Positions 33,073 through 44,110 of a stretch of 64,000 nt of DNA are shown here, one piece after another. The translations under genes and the position numbers were made by a program. This DNA comes from Aurelia coerulea. Lineage: Eukaryota; Cnidaria; Scyphozoa; Semaeostomeae; Ulmaridae. The first letter of the stretch is position 1, and each line of letters starts with the position of its first letter. The stretch covers positions 16,538,501-16,602,500 of the forward strand of contig CM076959.1 in NCBI GenBank assembly GCA_039566865.1, given 5' to 3'. The notes beneath the pieces were generated by a model. It had not been told where the DNA came from, searched no databases, and saw nothing but the letters and a program-made list of their open reading frames with translations.

Positions 33073-33681
33073 GAGCTAGCAACATAGTCAATCTTGTCTA
33101 ACAGTCAAATATGACCTGTAACATCTGGCTCCGACCGAAGAGATTACGAATATGAATTTCTTAAGTTGACTTTAACTATTTTTCCAATGCTCAAAAAACT
33201 GGGAAAAATATTGCATTTATACTTCAGCTTTTCGGCTATCAACTGTTCATTCTACTTTATCAAGGCTTCTTCGTATGACGAATTTTCATACGTGTACTTT
33301 GAACGGTGACTGACGAGAAATCTGTATACCGGGTATCCTTAAGAAAAGTATTTCTGCAAAAGAAATCTCCAAAACTCGATTATCAGACCTTTGATAAATT
33401 TTTCTTTTTGTTTTGTTTTCAATATGGCCAAAGAATATTAAAGTTGACAAATATCTTTCTTTGGTACTTAAAGGTTAAAAATCAGACATTTAAACATTAT
33501 TTTGAGCTATACTTTTTAAGCAACATAGAGGAGCATCGCCCTAGATGGTCGGCTCGACGAGATATCATTCCGTGCATCATTCCATCAAAAGACGTACAAG
33601 ATTTCTAGAAAAACGAAATGATTTATAGTCGATTGTATTTCTCGGGAAAACAAAATGATCTTTGTTCAAGAAGTGTACTTA

Positions 33682-34015
33682 TAGACAGGTCATTTGCTAG
33701 AAAAATTAGGCCTTTTTTCCTGTCAAGGTTTTTCTCTTCGGATTCCTTGCCAAGAAACATGTTAGAGCAGATTTAGACTTGGGGCATGTTGAAATTTGTC
33801 GAAATTTCAAAATGGCGGAATTTTTCAAAATGGCGGATTTTTTACACAAGTTTTGCTACGTTGAAGGGATATGATGCTTTAAGATGAGAATTTCTTTGCA
33901 CAAAAGTGTCCTGTTACATCAAAGGCATGTTTATGGTGCGTGACTGATCATAAAAAAATCAAAATGGTGTGTTTAAGGTGGTAGAACTCCAAAAAATCGA
34001 TAATTTTGTCTCTGC
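33682..34015 (+). repeat. Terminal inverted repeat, left
   Basis: Pairs with 39584-39917. Contains two close copies of TTCAAAATGGCGGA (near 33809 and 33824), and ends in the shared AATCGATAATTTTG. Likely includes transposase binding sites. Confidence 0.92.
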
Positions 34016-34287
34016 ATTTCACACTAACCAAGTTACTTTGGTCATAAATCTTCTACAAGGTAAACAAACGTGGCAGGAGAGTCCCACAAGCAGGAATACG
34101 GCTATATACAGCAGACAAATCCAATTCCACACAAGAAATCACAAAGATCATACCGTCAGAAGCCGATGATTTGAAATTTGGACGTGGATTTTTCTCCTTT
34201 GTAGGACTCGAGTATTACGTGATGAACATACTTCAGTTCTCAGTTTTAACTATGGTCATCCTCCATCATAACTGTCAGTAATAAAAA

Positions 34288-35388
34288 CTAAAAGTCATCT
34301 TCACTTCCATCTGAGTCATCATCAAAGTCATAATCGCTACCATCTGTGCTTTCTTCTTCATTGTTTTCTCTTCTCTCGTCAACTTCTGCTCCTTCATCAT
34401 CACTGCTATCAGTGTCACGCTGGTTGCTGTTTGGTGGAAACTGGCTGCATGTATACCAAACGGGGACTATTCCCACTTCCTCTTCTTTCCATCCCCATGT
34501 TTCATTCAGTGGTGGATAATCAATCATTTGTTGTGTGCATTGATGCCAAATGTAAGCCTGAAAGCAACTTCGCTTTAAATGTTGGGTCGTACTGTTTTCA
34601 TCTGGAATTATTCCCGAACTTGACTTAACTTTCTGTCTTTCGTACATCCGAATTCTTGTGTCAACATAGCATTCATCTTTGTTGCCTCCGTACATGACAG
34701 TTCGAAAGAACTCCTTTGCACGAGACAAACATCCGATGGAAGCCAGAGTTGAATCAAAGTTGTTCAGGAGGCTATAAGATTTCAATTTGACCATCTTTTT
34801 CCATGGTTTTAACTTTCCAATTCCGAATGGAAAAGATGTCGTATCACACCCAGTGATGCTGTGGTATGCTGGCAAAATAGAACAAGCTTCTGTGCCGATC
34901 TTTGCACATATTGACTCGATATTTATATATCGTTCGTGTCCTATCTTCATTTGCCACTTCTGATTAAACACCCGTGTTGGAAATTCATGAACCATTAACA
35001 CTAAGACATCAGTGTCTGCAGCATGTACAATCACTGGTGCATCAAATTTATCTGCCTCTAGGATCAAGCGGGTATCAGCTTCACAGTGGTTGCTATCTTC
35101 AAGCTCTGTGATGTTCCCATCAGAGATTAGCCATGTCTTTTCATTTTCCGTAATTCGAAGAGGTAGTTTAAAGATGCCTTGGTGGTCTTTGGCGTAATTT
35201 ACCAAGAAATGTACCAGCTCTGTTTTATTCTCTGCATTGTGAAGGAAAGTGTCCCAATCTTTTCTCTGTGGAATACTTTGCTCTTGACTTGTGATAAACA
35301 CTCTCTTACCAGGATGCCCGCGGCGACGCTGCGTAAGTTGTTTTGTTGTCTCTAAAGTGCTTGATCTGCAGTTGCAGGCGTGCAGAAT
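34288..35388 (-). pseudogene. Transposon C-terminal PIN/XPG-like nuclease segment, out of frame with the main ORF
   Basis: Open frame on the minus strand from 35388 down to the stop at 34288; the longest segment with an initiator-like codon (GTG) starts at 35301. It overlaps the main ORF by 37 nt in the -1 frame. Key motifs: NHCEADTRLILEA, then VIVHAADTDVLVLMVHEF, then SITGCDTTSFPFGIGK, with acidic residues spaced as in PIN/FEN-type nuclease folds (inference from motif pattern). The C-terminus is a long acidic, Asp/Glu/Ser-rich tail. In the related proteins I recall, this block is fused to the transposase part and preceded by a VVFDxYxxxSIK-type segment. Here that segment seems missing: the frame resumes at STLETTKQLTQRRRGHPGKR. 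No slippery heptamer is visible in the overlap, so I read this as a small deletion and frameshift. Confidence 0.75.
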
Positions 35389-38300
35389 CTAAAGTATGCC
35401 TTTGCATACTCTCCCCACGTCAACTTACTTTTGACTGACCTCACTGCAGCCATGCCGTCAATTAACCATGCTGCTTTAACCAAAGGTGTTTGCACTTCTG
35501 CGGTAGACTCTTCTATCAGAAAATTTCGTAATGCAGCTTTGCAGCCTTGCCTGAGATCACTGTCAGGGGATGCTAAAGCTAGTGGAACAGTTGTAAGCGG
35601 ATAAGAGTGTGCTTCTCTTGGACTCGTGGCCTTACCAACAAGTGCTCCAAATGCTTGCCTGTCTTCCTTGAGAATGCTTATGGCTTTTGGAACCTTTTTT
35701 GCTCGCTCCATACCTGTTTTGATCCTAGGATTCTTTATTGATGCAAATATACTAATCCTATTCTCTTTAGCTGTGAGTCTTTCGTCAACAAACTCAGCAT
35801 ACATTTCTTCTCCTACTGCAGATGAATTCAGAAGTCCGTCAACAACAGATGGCTTGATTTCTGCTCCAGTTTTGAAATGTCTTGCAGGACCCTCTAGAAA
35901 TGGATCAAAATACTTATCCAGCTGCAAAACGAGACTTTCAATCATTGTCTCGTGCTTCTTAATCGCACCAACTGTTGTTTCTTTGCGAACTGACTGCGTC
36001 AAAACATTCAAACGTTCTTTTAGTTTGACTCGAACAGTTGCCATGGAATGACTAGTCTTCACAAAAGTATCAACAGCCTTTTCATCGGTGCTAAATCCAC
36101 CTTGCATAGGGCCCCCTCTGACCTTTACTTCTCTATTTATAGTTGTTTCTGTTATCAAATCACCATGAATAGTTGAGTATGGTTTGCCAGAAATTGAACC
36201 GCCAAAACCATTAACCAGAAGGTCATTCCATGGTAGGTAACGGGCATAATTTTGATGCCCAAATGCAAAGCATTTTGGTAACAATACACGCTCTGCTGCT
36301 AAGTGGCGCTCAATTGTTTTTTCTCTTACAGCACTGACAAAGCACAGCATAGCTGAAACATCACGAATGTATTGCATCATCATTTGAGCCTGTGTGCCAC
36401 AGACTTGTGTCAAATTCGTCATCAGCTGGCTGAATTCTGGTGAATCAGTTAGGGACTTCAAATTGGCGGTTGATTGGGCAAGCCTCAAATTCACAATTTC
36501 ACTTTTGAATCCTTGACTGAATTCATCTTTGTTGAGGATATCCTTCATTCGATAACGAAGCAAAGCTTCAAAAGCCTGCTTGTGTAGCCTTACACTTCTA
36601 TGGTAATGCTTTCCCTCCATCGCTTGATCAGCAGAACCTTGAGCTATTACATTAGCATCCACCCACCATTCCTTAAATCCGAGGCATGAATACTTCTTTC
36701 CGAGGATCTTCAAATTGACCATTATCGTGTGGAATCCACCCAAGAATGTGATGATTTGATCATACTTCTCTTGGTTTAACCATTGAATGATAAGAACTTT
36801 CGAATCAATTGCTTCATCTGTATGAAGAAAAATATGATCTATTTCTAGCTGATCAAGCATCTTCAGAATCATGTCCATATACCATTTGACGACGTTGTCA
36901 TGTGGAGGAAGAGGGATAACAGGAAGGTATTCTAGTTTGCACCTTGTTGTAGTAGACTCTGTTACAGATTTCATGAAGTTTGTCCATGACCCAACTGGCT
37001 GGAGATCGTCAGTGTCTAATTCAGGGTGTATTTCAAGAAGCATCTCTCTACTTACAGCTCCACACAATACCCAAGCTACATCACGATGAAATGCTTCTTC
37101 AATCAACGTTGAATCTTTGAATTTGTCTTCAAAATCAGGCATTGCTGGAGGATCTGTCCGTTTCTTTGGAATGACATAAGAGCCATAATCATTCCTTTCC
37201 TGGTGCAATAGATCTGCATATGGCTCGTATGAACGTGTCCCTTTATCACCAGGAAATGAAGGTTGGAAAATCGTTCCCGTTGTGTGATGCGTCGTCTGTG
37301 ACCCGGTCAATGTTTGCTGTCGGCCATCAGAATTATCAAACGTGATGTGAATTGCTCTACCCTTTACAAATCCTGGTGGAAGCATCTGTGCATGCTCCAT
37401 TGTTACTGCTTCAGCCCAAGTATTGCTAAGCAATCTGACATCATTGTAAGATATACCAATACCACCACGGTGCAATAGTCTTGATGTTTCCTTGCTTCCG
37501 GTTAATCTGTTAACTTTCAAACCCATCGCAAAATTCAAAGGTGATCTGCCATGTGATGTCAGTGCTTCCCATCCCTGAGCAAGACTTGATATTTTGTGAT
37601 TCAAATCTTTGGGTACATTGACAATTCCGTTTTCATTGATAGGCCATTTGTCATTCAATGACAGTGCAATTGCATTGAAAATACACTCTAGCGGAAGAAA
37701 AGTCTCCAAAGACTCACATAGCTCTTCAGTTGTTGGTGGCCAGTTAAGTGGATGTCTATCTGCTAGTTTTCGTCTTACAAGTCTGGCAAAAGCCTTGGTA
37801 AGATCAACTTCTCGTAAACAATGACCCTTCAATGCAGCCTCGACATAGGCAACAGGACCAACTGAATTGGAATGCAGGACCTGTTTCTTTTGACCAACTT
37901 TAGAAAAAGCAATTTCATCTTGAAAGGTTTGCTCGAGATGTGTCTTCAGATACTTTGTTTGCCTTATAGGTGGTTCGCTGAGACCGAAGTCAGAACTGAT
38001 CTCTGCGAAGTCTTTCAACAGCTCAGTCATTAGAAAGGATTGTTTATCTTGAATCACCCTTCGCCTAATCATCTCATCAAAGTACTCCATAATTTTCCGT
38101 TCCTGCTCCATGTTATATGCCAACGTCTCCTTCTTGTCATATGAATAAGAAAATGCAGCGTAGCATTTCTTATGATAATAGACATCTGCTGCGAAAACAT
38201 CATAGGACGCGCCATTCAGTAAGATGTCAATTCGCTTTGCTGCTTCATAATGGCGATCTTGCTCATCTAATAACTTCCTAGCAACCAATGTTTTCAACTT

Positions 38301-38819
38301 GAGAGCAGCTTTCTCTTCCGAACAGCGTGCCAGTCCTCCATCATTGTATGGTAGTGCATCGTCACTCGAACGTTCATTGCAAATCAAACATGATTTTTCA
38401 GTTCTTTTTTCTCGTAAAATTTTGGTTCTCTTCTTCCCACTGGTGGAGAATGATTCGTCATCACTGCCACTTTTACGTGAGTCTTGATCATCGTATGTGG
38501 CATCGCTCTCTTCAAGCTTTGTTGACTGCAGCTCTTTTGTTTTCAGCCTGCTTCTGAATGAAACTGCGCATCCTTTATGAGTGTACAATGTTTCAGTGAA
38601 ACTTTGAGGCAACCTCAATGATGCCTCACGAAAAGCCTTAGAAGGTTGTTCAATACAAACTCGCTTGTCGATTTTTGACCAAAGAGCAGCTTTCTTCTGA
38701 ATAGTATCGAAAGCTACTGATTGGATTGCCTTTTTGTCCTTGTCTTCAACAAACAAATTACATAAGATACACCGATTAATTCCAGGATCGTGGGTTTTCA
38801 GGTAGGGATTCGCCGACAA
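35352..38819 (-). CDS. Transposase-like protein, 1155 aa, two CxxC...HxxC modules and putative DDE triad
   Basis: Intact ORF of the 6.2-kb transposon. The N-terminus has two similar zinc-binding-type modules: C17/C20...H81/C84 (YTHKGCAVSF) and C144/C147...H216/C219 (YYHKKCYAAF), separated by a Ser/Asp-rich linker. The central region has conserved-looking acidic sites: HITFDNSDGRQQT (D495/D498), FLHTDEAIDSK (D668) and QAMEGKHYHRS (E735). I propose these as the catalytic triad by position and context. The C-terminus has VVDGLLNSSAVGEEMY, a helical region, and WLIDGMAAVRSVKSKLTWGE, the start of a PIN-like fold that continues in the next frame. Many invertebrate genomes carry expanded relatives labelled only as uncharacterised proteins (from memory). 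It probably cuts and joins transposon ends. Its start ATG at 38819 is the first in frame. Confidence 0.85.
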   Translation of the reverse strand: MSANPYLKTHDPGINRCILCNLFVEDKDKKAIQSVAFDTIQKKAALWSKIDKRVCIEQPSKAFREASLRLPQSFTETLYTHKGCAVSFRSRLKTKELQSTKLEESDATYDDQDSRKSGSDDESFSTSGKKRTKILREKRTEKSCLICNERSSDDALPYNDGGLARCSEEKAALKLKTLVARKLLDEQDRHYEAAKRIDILLNGASYDVFAADVYYHKKCYAAFSYSYDKKETLAYNMEQERKIMEYFDEMIRRRVIQDKQSFLMTELLKDFAEISSDFGLSEPPIRQTKYLKTHLEQTFQDEIAFSKVGQKKQVLHSNSVGPVAYVEAALKGHCLREVDLTKAFARLVRRKLADRHPLNWPPTTEELCESLETFLPLECIFNAIALSLNDKWPINENGIVNVPKDLNHKISSLAQGWEALTSHGRSPLNFAMGLKVNRLTGSKETSRLLHRGGIGISYNDVRLLSNTWAEAVTMEHAQMLPPGFVKGRAIHITFDNSDGRQQTLTGSQTTHHTTGTIFQPSFPGDKGTRSYEPYADLLHQERNDYGSYVIPKKRTDPPAMPDFEDKFKDSTLIEEAFHRDVAWVLCGAVSREMLLEIHPELDTDDLQPVGSWTNFMKSVTESTTTRCKLEYLPVIPLPPHDNVVKWYMDMILKMLDQLEIDHIFLHTDEAIDSKVLIIQWLNQEKYDQIITFLGGFHTIMVNLKILGKKYSCLGFKEWWVDANVIAQGSADQAMEGKHYHRSVRLHKQAFEALLRYRMKDILNKDEFSQGFKSEIVNLRLAQSTANLKSLTDSPEFSQLMTNLTQVCGTQAQMMMQYIRDVSAMLCFVSAVREKTIERHLAAERVLLPKCFAFGHQNYARYLPWNDLLVNGFGGSISGKPYSTIHGDLITETTINREVKVRGGPMQGGFSTDEKAVDTFVKTSHSMATVRVKLKERLNVLTQSVRKETTVGAIKKHETMIESLVLQLDKYFDPFLEGPARHFKTGAEIKPSVVDGLLNSSAVGEEMYAEFVDERLTAKENRISIFASIKNPRIKTGMERAKKVPKAISILKEDRQAFGALVGKATSPREAHSYPLTTVPLALASPDSDLRQGCKAALRNFLIEESTAEVQTPLVKAAWLIDGMAAVRSVKSKLTWGEYAKAYFRFCTPATADQAL

Positions 38820-39583
38820 AATTCCAATGCTGAAATAACGATATCAGCGGTTTAATTTCAACACAGCAAACTTTTTCATGACACGTTAAGACATACACTC
38901 GATTTTTCATAGGAATCTTATATCTGGACTGCAGAAGAACCTTATATCTGTGCTGGAGCAATTTTCTTAAAAATGTAGGACATTTTTGCAGCCAAGGTCT
39001 TTTATGGAAATATTGAATCATTGTTGCTTTAAATGTACATTAAGTTAGAAAGGCTTGGTGTATGATAACAGCTATTTCTTTAGCTACAATAATTTCAAAA
39101 GGGTAGCTTCAACACTTACAAAGGGAACTTGTCACCTTGCACTACGTTAAAAAGAACTCAGTATCTTTTATTATCAAACCTAAGTCAAGATAAAGATGCC
39201 ATGAAAAATATAAGTGACAACTTACAACTACATAGTCTTCTTGAATCTTTTTACGAAGCAAATTCGTCACTACTTCACGGATAAATCCTGGATCTACTCA
39301 GTCTAAAGATGCTATGTCACTGCAGGTTACATTTCAAAAGCTCAAGTTGCTCTTCATATGAATAACATCCCGCAATTAAATCTAAGTTTAGCGTCTTATA
39401 TAAACAATTTCAAAGCTTGTAATGTAAATGATACTTTGTTTATAAACGTTAAAGAAGCTTGAATCAATATTTTGCGGAGCATAAAATGACCTGAAGAGAT
39501 GGACATTCATTTCAGAGGCCATTTATAACCCGTTTTAACCTGTGCTATTATGGTGTGGAAAATTAGCCTTGTAAGTATGTAGC

Positions 39584-39917
39584 GCAGAGCCAAAATTATC
39601 GATTTTTTGGAGTTCTACCACCTTAAATACACCATTTGGATTTTTTTATGATCAGTCACGCACCATAAACATGCCTTTGATGTAACAGGACACTTTTGTG
39701 CTAAGAAATTCTCATCTTAGAGCATCATATCCCTTCAACGTAGCCAAAACAGTGTAAAAATTCGGCCATTTTGAAAATTTCCGCCATTTTGAAATTTTCG
39801 ACAAATTTCAACATGCCCCAACTCTAAATCTGTTCTAACATGTTTCTTGGCAAAGAATCCGAAGAGAAAACCTTGACAGGAAAAAAGGCCTAATTTTTCT
39901 AGCAAATGACCTGTCTA
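39584..39917 (-). repeat. Terminal inverted repeat, right
   Basis: Inverted match to 33682-34015 over 334 bp with few mismatches, ending GACCTGTCTA next to TTA. Confidence 0.92.
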
Positions 39918-40128
39918 TTAATTCTTGGTGGGACCAGATGATAATACGCCGCTCAGAGCAACCTCGTATCCAGGGCCTCTTGACATATTGGGACGAAGAA
40001 TAAAAGGCCGTCCCTATTTCGTCTCATTTTCGTCCCAAAGCCGTCTCATTTCCGTCTCCGTCCCAATATGACAAAAGGGCCTGAGGACGATGTTGCCCTC
40101 GGAGCTTCTTAGCACATTTGCTGCCTGG

Positions 40129-40345
40129 GGTTGGATTCGAGGTCTGGGTTGGAGAAAGAGTCTCCCTCCTGTTACGAGGCTGATGGGTCATAGGACAGCT
40201 TTTCAGATACATTTTGGGCAATTTATTTCCTTATTTTTCACGGTGAATTTGATGGCCAATAGATTTGAGTTTTCAATTTATCGTTCATGAAAGCCCTGTG
40301 GCGAGGCAGCCATTTACCAGAAAAGAGTGCTCTCCCCAGACCCTT
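40129..40345 (+). repeat. Direct repeat unit, intact copy
   Basis: Begins GGATTCGAGGTCTGGGTTGG near 40134 and ends CAGCCATTTACCAG plus AGTGCTCTCC. It is repeated at 40981-41722, where an element interrupts it. This copy represents the empty site. Confidence 0.75.
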
Positions 40346-40980
40346 TTTTGAAAGTCTCGTCCAAGCGACTTGAAACGAATGGCTAAGCCAAACGTTTAGA
40401 GCCTTCCTAGGTCCATCCTCAGCTAACAGACTGGATGGGGTGGGAATTTTTCATATTTTTCAAAATCTAATAAATTCATCACTTGATTTTCTCTTTTTTT
40501 AATTTATTTCATGTCACAATTCATTTATCAATAAAAACCCAACACTGTTTACCACCTAGATTGTTCTGCTTGACAAAAGATTTTACTTAACTGCCATCTA
40601 TAAAAGTTGAGACCAACATATTGATGCCTTCCCTGCCCTGCTTACTGGAAAATATATATGCCCAATATGGGCAAGCAGCTTCCTGGCAAATGAACTCTAA
40701 ATTCCAACTAACCTGTGAAAAATAAATGTTCCAGTTCTTGCTTTATTATGTTGTCCAAAATCTCTCCTCCCGTGTAGTAGTATCATCACGCAAGGTTTAT
40801 TTTGAAACCAAAATCTCCAGAAACAAATGACTTGATGCATTCCATCCAGTGCAGTCTATCTTTTCAGTCAAATCAAGCAAGATTCCTCGCGTCGCTATAT
40901 GCTGAATTCATATCTTAATTCATCTCGAAGCGTAAACAGAAGGAATGACGAATATTTTGCCGCCAAACGCCAAAAACCGC

Positions 40981-41722
40981 TGGATTCGAGGTCTGGGTTG
41001 GAGAGAGAGTCTCGCTTCTGTTACGAGGCTGATGGGACAGGTTTTCAGTTTTGGGCAGATACATTTTGGGCAACTTAATTCCTTGTTTTCACATTGAATT
41101 TGAAGCCAATAGATTTGTAGAGATCAATTTATCGTTCGTGAAAGCCCTGGGTCAGCCAGGATAGGTTCCAAATCTTTATCTCGGCGTAAAAAGGTGGGTG
41201 TACAATTCAATGACCTATTTCTTCTGATTAAATGGCTTGAAAGAAACTTTATATACTTATCTATAATTCTACCGTTGGACTTTTCAGAAATTTTGAATAT
41301 TTTTGGAAATTACAGCGTATCTTACATTTCAACTCATTTGAGGATGTGACGTCATCAATTTTCTAAATCATAAACCAGATGAGTGACAGACTTCTGCTTG
41401 ATACCATATTGTAGGCATCCATAAACAATGGTTTTCTTCGAAATTATTTATGTTACGTCAAACGGTCTAGATATTACGACGGTTTTCAGTTTTTCTGAAA
41501 ATTTTTCTTGAATTCTTGAAATAGAAGAAAAACACTCTAATTCTCAAAATATTGAAGATTTCAGAAAATTCCAACGGTAGAATTATAGAGAATTAGCTAA
41601 AGTTTCTTTAAAATCATTCAGTTCAAAGAAGTAGGTCACTCAATTTTACACCAGCCTTTTTAAAGATTTGGAACCTATGCTGGGTCAGCCATTTACCAGA
41701 AAAACAGTGCTCTCCTCCCCCA
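40981..41722 (+). repeat. Direct repeat unit, second copy, interrupted
   Basis: Same sequence as 40129-40345, about 85% alike by eye, split at ...CTGGGTCAGCC by the element 41158-41679 and continuing CTGGGTCAGCCATTTACCAG. Confidence 0.75.
41158..41679. mobile_element. Inverted-repeat element (GGTGGGTGTA family) with 11-bp duplication
   Basis: Ends ATAGGTTCCAAATCTTTA and complement TAAAGATTTGGAACCTAT; flanked by CTGGGTCAGCC at 41147-41157 and 41680-41690. Long target duplications of 9-11 bp are typical of Mutator-like elements. No ORF; mobilised in trans if at all. Confidence 0.8.
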
Positions 41723-42077
41723 GACAGATTCCATATGTCAAACTGGTCTTTTCTAATTTAATTATGGCGTATGCATTCATTCGATAATTGATAAATTGTG
41801 TTTTGGACTTGTTGAATATGTTGAATATACATAAGTCAAGTCAACCAGCATAATGTTTTTGACGTCGTCCTTGTTGCTTGCTTTAGGTCACAAGAGAGTT
41901 TGCTACCGTTTGCTACAACATAGCAAGAATTAGAAAATTTATTGCTTGGTCCAAGAGGGCACATCTCCCATAGCTCTCCCTCTGCCTATATCTTTGAAGG
42001 CGATATAATAATACTAATAATAATATAATTTATTTCAAGTTGGCAACAAGAGTAGCTGAAACAGCTAATTAAAACCA

Positions 42078-42190
42078 ACTATGTCCAGGGGCGGATCCAG
42101 CATTGGACTTTGGGGAGGGCCAATTGAAGGACAATGGGGGTCTGGGGGCGTAGCCCCCAGGAAAATTTTTCGTGACCACGCCCTTCAGAC
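42078..42190. repeat. End of a DNA element (CAGGGGCGGATCCAG type)
   Basis: CCAGGGGCGGATCCAGCATT followed by GGGGGTCTGGGGGCGTAGCC and CCCAGGAAAATTTTT. This terminal layout recurs in invertebrate DNA elements as I recall. The partner end was not found. Confidence 0.45.
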
Positions 42191-43246
42191 TCTCGGAAAA
42201 CGTGGGAAACGCCCTTTTTGCTTCATCTTAGATCATTTAGCCCATCATTTAATTATGCTTCTCCTCAAATACAAACTGGCATTTATATTTTGTGCAAAAG
42301 CTAACGCGCCATCATTTGGAAAGTGAGGGACCAATGAAATGTTTATCATAAGCACCAGTTTGAGAATGCTTATCGCTAAAATAAGCTCCACCTCAATGGA
42401 AATAAAACTGGCATAAAACGAGGCATATCTCAAATTCACAAATCAGAGGCATTTCCATGTTAGGTGAAAGAAATGTCCAATTGTAAATTCCATAATCGGA
42501 GTCACTAGTAAATTATAAAATTCTCATAGCTCACCAAGTTTCTACAAGCTTCGCTTGTATTCTAAACTGTGTAACTTAAGATTGAAATGACCTGATTGAC
42601 ACTTTATAACTCTCACAACAGAAAATATGAGTCTTTGTGCGAAATCTATCATAAATAACTGTCAACAGCTAAGTTCACTGGAGGATCCTAACTTGCAGCG
42701 ACAATTTGACAAAGTGAATGAAACAAATGATTTTCAAGTTCGATTTCCACTGAATGAAATTTTTATTCAGAATCGCATCTTTTCATATTATTTGATGAAT
42801 TGTACTTTAGTTTGTGAGTTTTGTTTGACTGGCTTGTAGTTGTAGTCCGGTGGCTGGAGGGGGAGCATTACCACCTAGAAGGAGACTTTACGAGACCCAC
42901 TTTTTCTGGGGTAGTTTTTGGTGTAGATTTCGAATTTGAGTGTTCATCAGGCCGTTTGGGGGGCTTTTTCGAGATATGGGGGGTTGAAGTATTTTCTGGG
43001 GAGGTGTCTCTTGTTTTACGGTATACTTCGTTTTTTAAGCGCAAAAACTGTTAAAAACAAGCATGTCAGTAAGAAATAAGAAAATGTAGTCGTTTGTTAC
43101 CATATTGGCCACTTCCGAGTATTGGGGGGAGGGTAGGGCCGAACATTTCCAAAATGGCATCACTTCCATTCTATATATTCCAATGAGCAGTCAAAAATTC
43201 CTACTAACCTTTTAATTTCAAATTCGTATACACAGCCTCTCATATT
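42191..43246. other. Intergenic, nothing recognised
   Basis: Short ORFs only, none with a domain. GGGG-rich patch at 42950-42985 and 43122-43140. Confidence 0.35.
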
Positions 43247-44110
43247 TTAATCGTCATTTTCACCATCAGATACATCATCTGAACAAGCGTCTCGAATTGC
43301 AGTTTTATCGTCATTGCTCGCAAGAAAGTCGCAAATATCTTTCGGGTGCACTTCCAAAATCCAATCAACGGATAAATCCTCATTCCAGCCGTATAGCTGA
43401 GGGTCGTTGTGCTGCATGGTAGGAGTTGATGCTTGTCTCCATATTCTAGCCACGTAGTTGGCTCGCTTGATGTGCTTGATAAGACTACTCTGGCATGGAG
43501 GAAGGGATGATCAATTTATGACCTTTCATCCCTCGCGAAAGTTCTCCAGAAGATGTCTCGGTGGGCGTTATCTATAGAGGTGTGTTGTTTTTCACCATAC
43601 AAGTGGCAGGTAAACTTTGTAAGCGATGCAATAACATTGTCTGGGGCATCAACTGACAAACCAAGCTCTGCAAATGTGGACAAGAACTCTAGCGTACTCT
43701 TTGCCAATTTCCAGCTTGCCTTTTTCCCTTTTCTGAAGAAGGAAGACACATAATCATTTCCACTGTATGAATGCAAGCCGAAAAGTGCTGCCTTTTCTAG
43801 GGAAGAAAAATCACACGAAGCCAATTCTATTACCAGTGCCACTGTCTATGTAGACTATAAGATTTGGAACTTCATTGGTGAGAAGGATTGAAGGGATATC
43901 TATGTCCCCGGAGCTTGACCGAAGAACACTTTTAATAATGCCGCCGTTATTGCTTCTAAATGCGTGGTATAGCAGAATGCATACTCTTATGTCTGCTTCC
44001 TCCTGGTTTTATTTGGAGATTTTCAAAGGGTGTCGCTCCTCCTCTACGTATTCTGGTGCAGCCATTTTGACGGGAGAAATGGATTGTGCGATTGCCAAGA
44101 GCTGCTTTTT
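43247..44110 (-). pseudogene. Decayed relative of the transposon C-terminal nuclease-like protein
   Basis: Read on the minus strand across several frames: NQEEADIRVCILLYHAF, then SVLRSSSGDIDIPSILLTNE, then FGLHSYSGNDYVSSFF with ASLTKFTCHLYGEKQ (43516-43842), then SLIKHIKRANYVARIWRQAS with PQLYGWNEDLSVDWILEVHP (43247-43500). The order EEAD, SGDIDI, SGNDYVSSFF, LPPC, HGW-type block parallels EADT, AADTDV, TGCDTTSF in the element at 34288-35388. It belongs to a different subfamily (GNDY in place of GCDTT). Stops and frameshifts separate the blocks, so it is not functional. Confidence 0.7.

Larger units (their letters stand above)
33682..39917 (-). mobile_element. DNA transposon with 334-bp terminal inverted repeats
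   Basis: Left terminal repeat 33682-34015 and right 39584-39917 are inverted copies with few differences. The ends read TAGACAGGTCATTTGCTAGA and complement. TTA flanks both sides (33679-33681, 39918-39920), compatible with a 3-bp target duplication. Between them, on the minus strand, are a 1155-codon ORF and an overlapping, out-of-frame C-terminal ORF. The Cys-rich start, acidic triad and C-terminal nuclease-like block recall Academ-type elements, but that superfamily name is a guess. Confidence 0.88.

Noticed and set aside
34288..35388. Programmed -1 frameshift joining the two transposon ORFs
   Set aside because: No slippery heptamer in the 37-nt overlap, and part of the expected domain appears to be missing, so a deletion is simpler.
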